From contig CATOLW010000008.1 in NCBI GenBank assembly GCA_951800935.1, positions 1-15,173 on the forward strand: a stretch of 15,173 nt of DNA, in the 5' to 3' direction. Made by a program: the position numbers and the translations under genes. Positions 14,698-15,173 of this stretch are shown piece after piece. Position 1 is the stretch's first letter. Every line of letters starts with the position of its first letter. This DNA comes from an uncultured Clostridium sp. GTDB lineage: Bacteria; Bacillota_A; Clostridia; TANB77; CAG-508. The notes beneath the pieces were generated by a model. That model did no database searches, had not been told where the DNA came from, and saw nothing but the letters and a program-made list of their open reading frames with translations.

Positions 14698-15173
14698 ATG
14701 AATTTAATTGAAGAAAGCTTTCAAAATCGAGAACAAAAAAAGAAAAGAAGAACAACAAGAATTGTGTTAATTGCTATTATTTTAGTATTTATTATAATTG
14801 TAGCTATTATGGCTTATGTAATGTACTTACAAAGTACTGTTATGAAATTAACATTAGATGGACAAGCTAACGAAAAAATAAAAAGTTTACTCATCTTTGA
14901 AAATGATGGAACCATTTATGTACCAATTAAAGAAATTGCACAATATTTTGGTTATGATAGCTTTAACGGAGAATATAGCGAAAAATCAGAACAACCAAGT
15001 AAATGTTATGTGCAAAGTGAAAACGAAGTAGCAAATTTTGAATTAGGAGAAAATAAAATATATAAACTAGACTTGACTAAGAAAGATGCAGACTATGAAT
15101 ATGTATACATCAAAAATCCAGTAAAAGCATATGGTGGCGTGTTATATGCCTCAACAAAAAAAAAAAAAAAAGC
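14698..15173 (+). CDS. Membrane-anchored protein with copper-amine-oxidase-N-like domain (3' truncated)
   Basis: ATG 14698 follows GGAGG at 14685-14689, 15 bases after tgt, so it is probably the last visible gene of that operon. About 158 codons are present. A basic N-terminus (QKKKRRTTR) precedes one membrane helix (about residues 22-44). An external domain starting MKLTLDGQANEK, with DGTIYVPIKEIAQYFGYDSFNGEY and a later NEVANFELGENKIYKLDL, resembles the copper amine oxidase N-terminal-like (stalk) domain common in clostridial envelope proteins. The last five lysine codons come from the A16 run at the window edge and may not be real. The function is unknown. Confidence 0.7.
   Translation, partial: MNLIEESFQNREQKKKRRTTRIVLIAIILVFIIIVAIMAYVMYLQSTVMKLTLDGQANEKIKSLLIFENDGTIYVPIKEIAQYFGYDSFNGEYSEKSEQPSKCYVQSENEVANFELGENKIYKLDLTKKDADYEYVYIKNPVKAYGGVLYASTKKKKK
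15156..15171. other. A16 homopolymer at the window edge
   Basis: Sixteen consecutive A bases two bases before the end, encoding a lysine run that breaks the domain pattern of the truncated gene. It is probably an assembly or contig-end artefact. Confidence 0.5.

Overview
The window is a 15.2 kb piece of a very AT-rich, low-GC Bacillota genome, probably an uncultured, Clostridia-like bacterium and possibly a metagenomic contig. This rests on codon use dominated by AGA/GGA/AAA, strong GGAGG ribosome binding sites, TTGNNN-17-TATANT promoters and the gene families present. The 5' edge cuts a histidine kinase. The 3' edge cuts an envelope protein and ends in a run of 16 A that may be an assembly artefact.

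Layout. (1) 3-230: end of a sensor histidine kinase. (2) 389-1934: a membrane-anchored hypothetical protein and a PflX-like radical SAM protein, from one promoter. (3) 2037-5760: a tight cluster of thyX, a PHP-domain phosphoesterase, dihydrofolate reductase, a coaE-like kinase and a spore-photoproduct-lyase-like radical SAM protein. (4) 5798-7958: a ribbon-helix-helix regulator divergent from a large pilin-like surface protein, with direct repeats covering both -35 boxes. (5) 8102-10711: rpsO and pnp, with structured leaders and terminators. (6) 10771-12520: a 51-codon membrane protein divergent from a membrane-anchored HEFLH metallopeptidase-like protein. (7) 12517-14682: queA and tgt (queuosine tRNA modification), followed by a truncated membrane-anchored protein.

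The main observation is a repeated recoding signature. Three genes (PHP phosphoesterase, pnp, metallopeptidase-like) are broken by five +1 frameshifts. All five have the same form: an in-frame CGG followed by A. Reading each CGGA tetranucleotide as one codon, or skipping the C before GGA, restores full-length proteins of 297, 706 and 457 residues. The restored frames include the second RNase PH core, KH and S1 domains of PNPase and the HEFLH motif of the peptidase. I found no other in-frame CGG codon in any gene here, although CGA, CGT and CGC are used for arginine. At least eight CGGA tetranucleotides in the other two frames of coding sequence cause no shift. This suggests that CGG is not an ordinary sense codon in this organism and that in-frame CGGA is read as a four-base codon (probably glycine) or triggers +1 frameshifting. 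I know of no described bacterial system of this kind, but I could not search. Systematic sequencing error is the main alternative.
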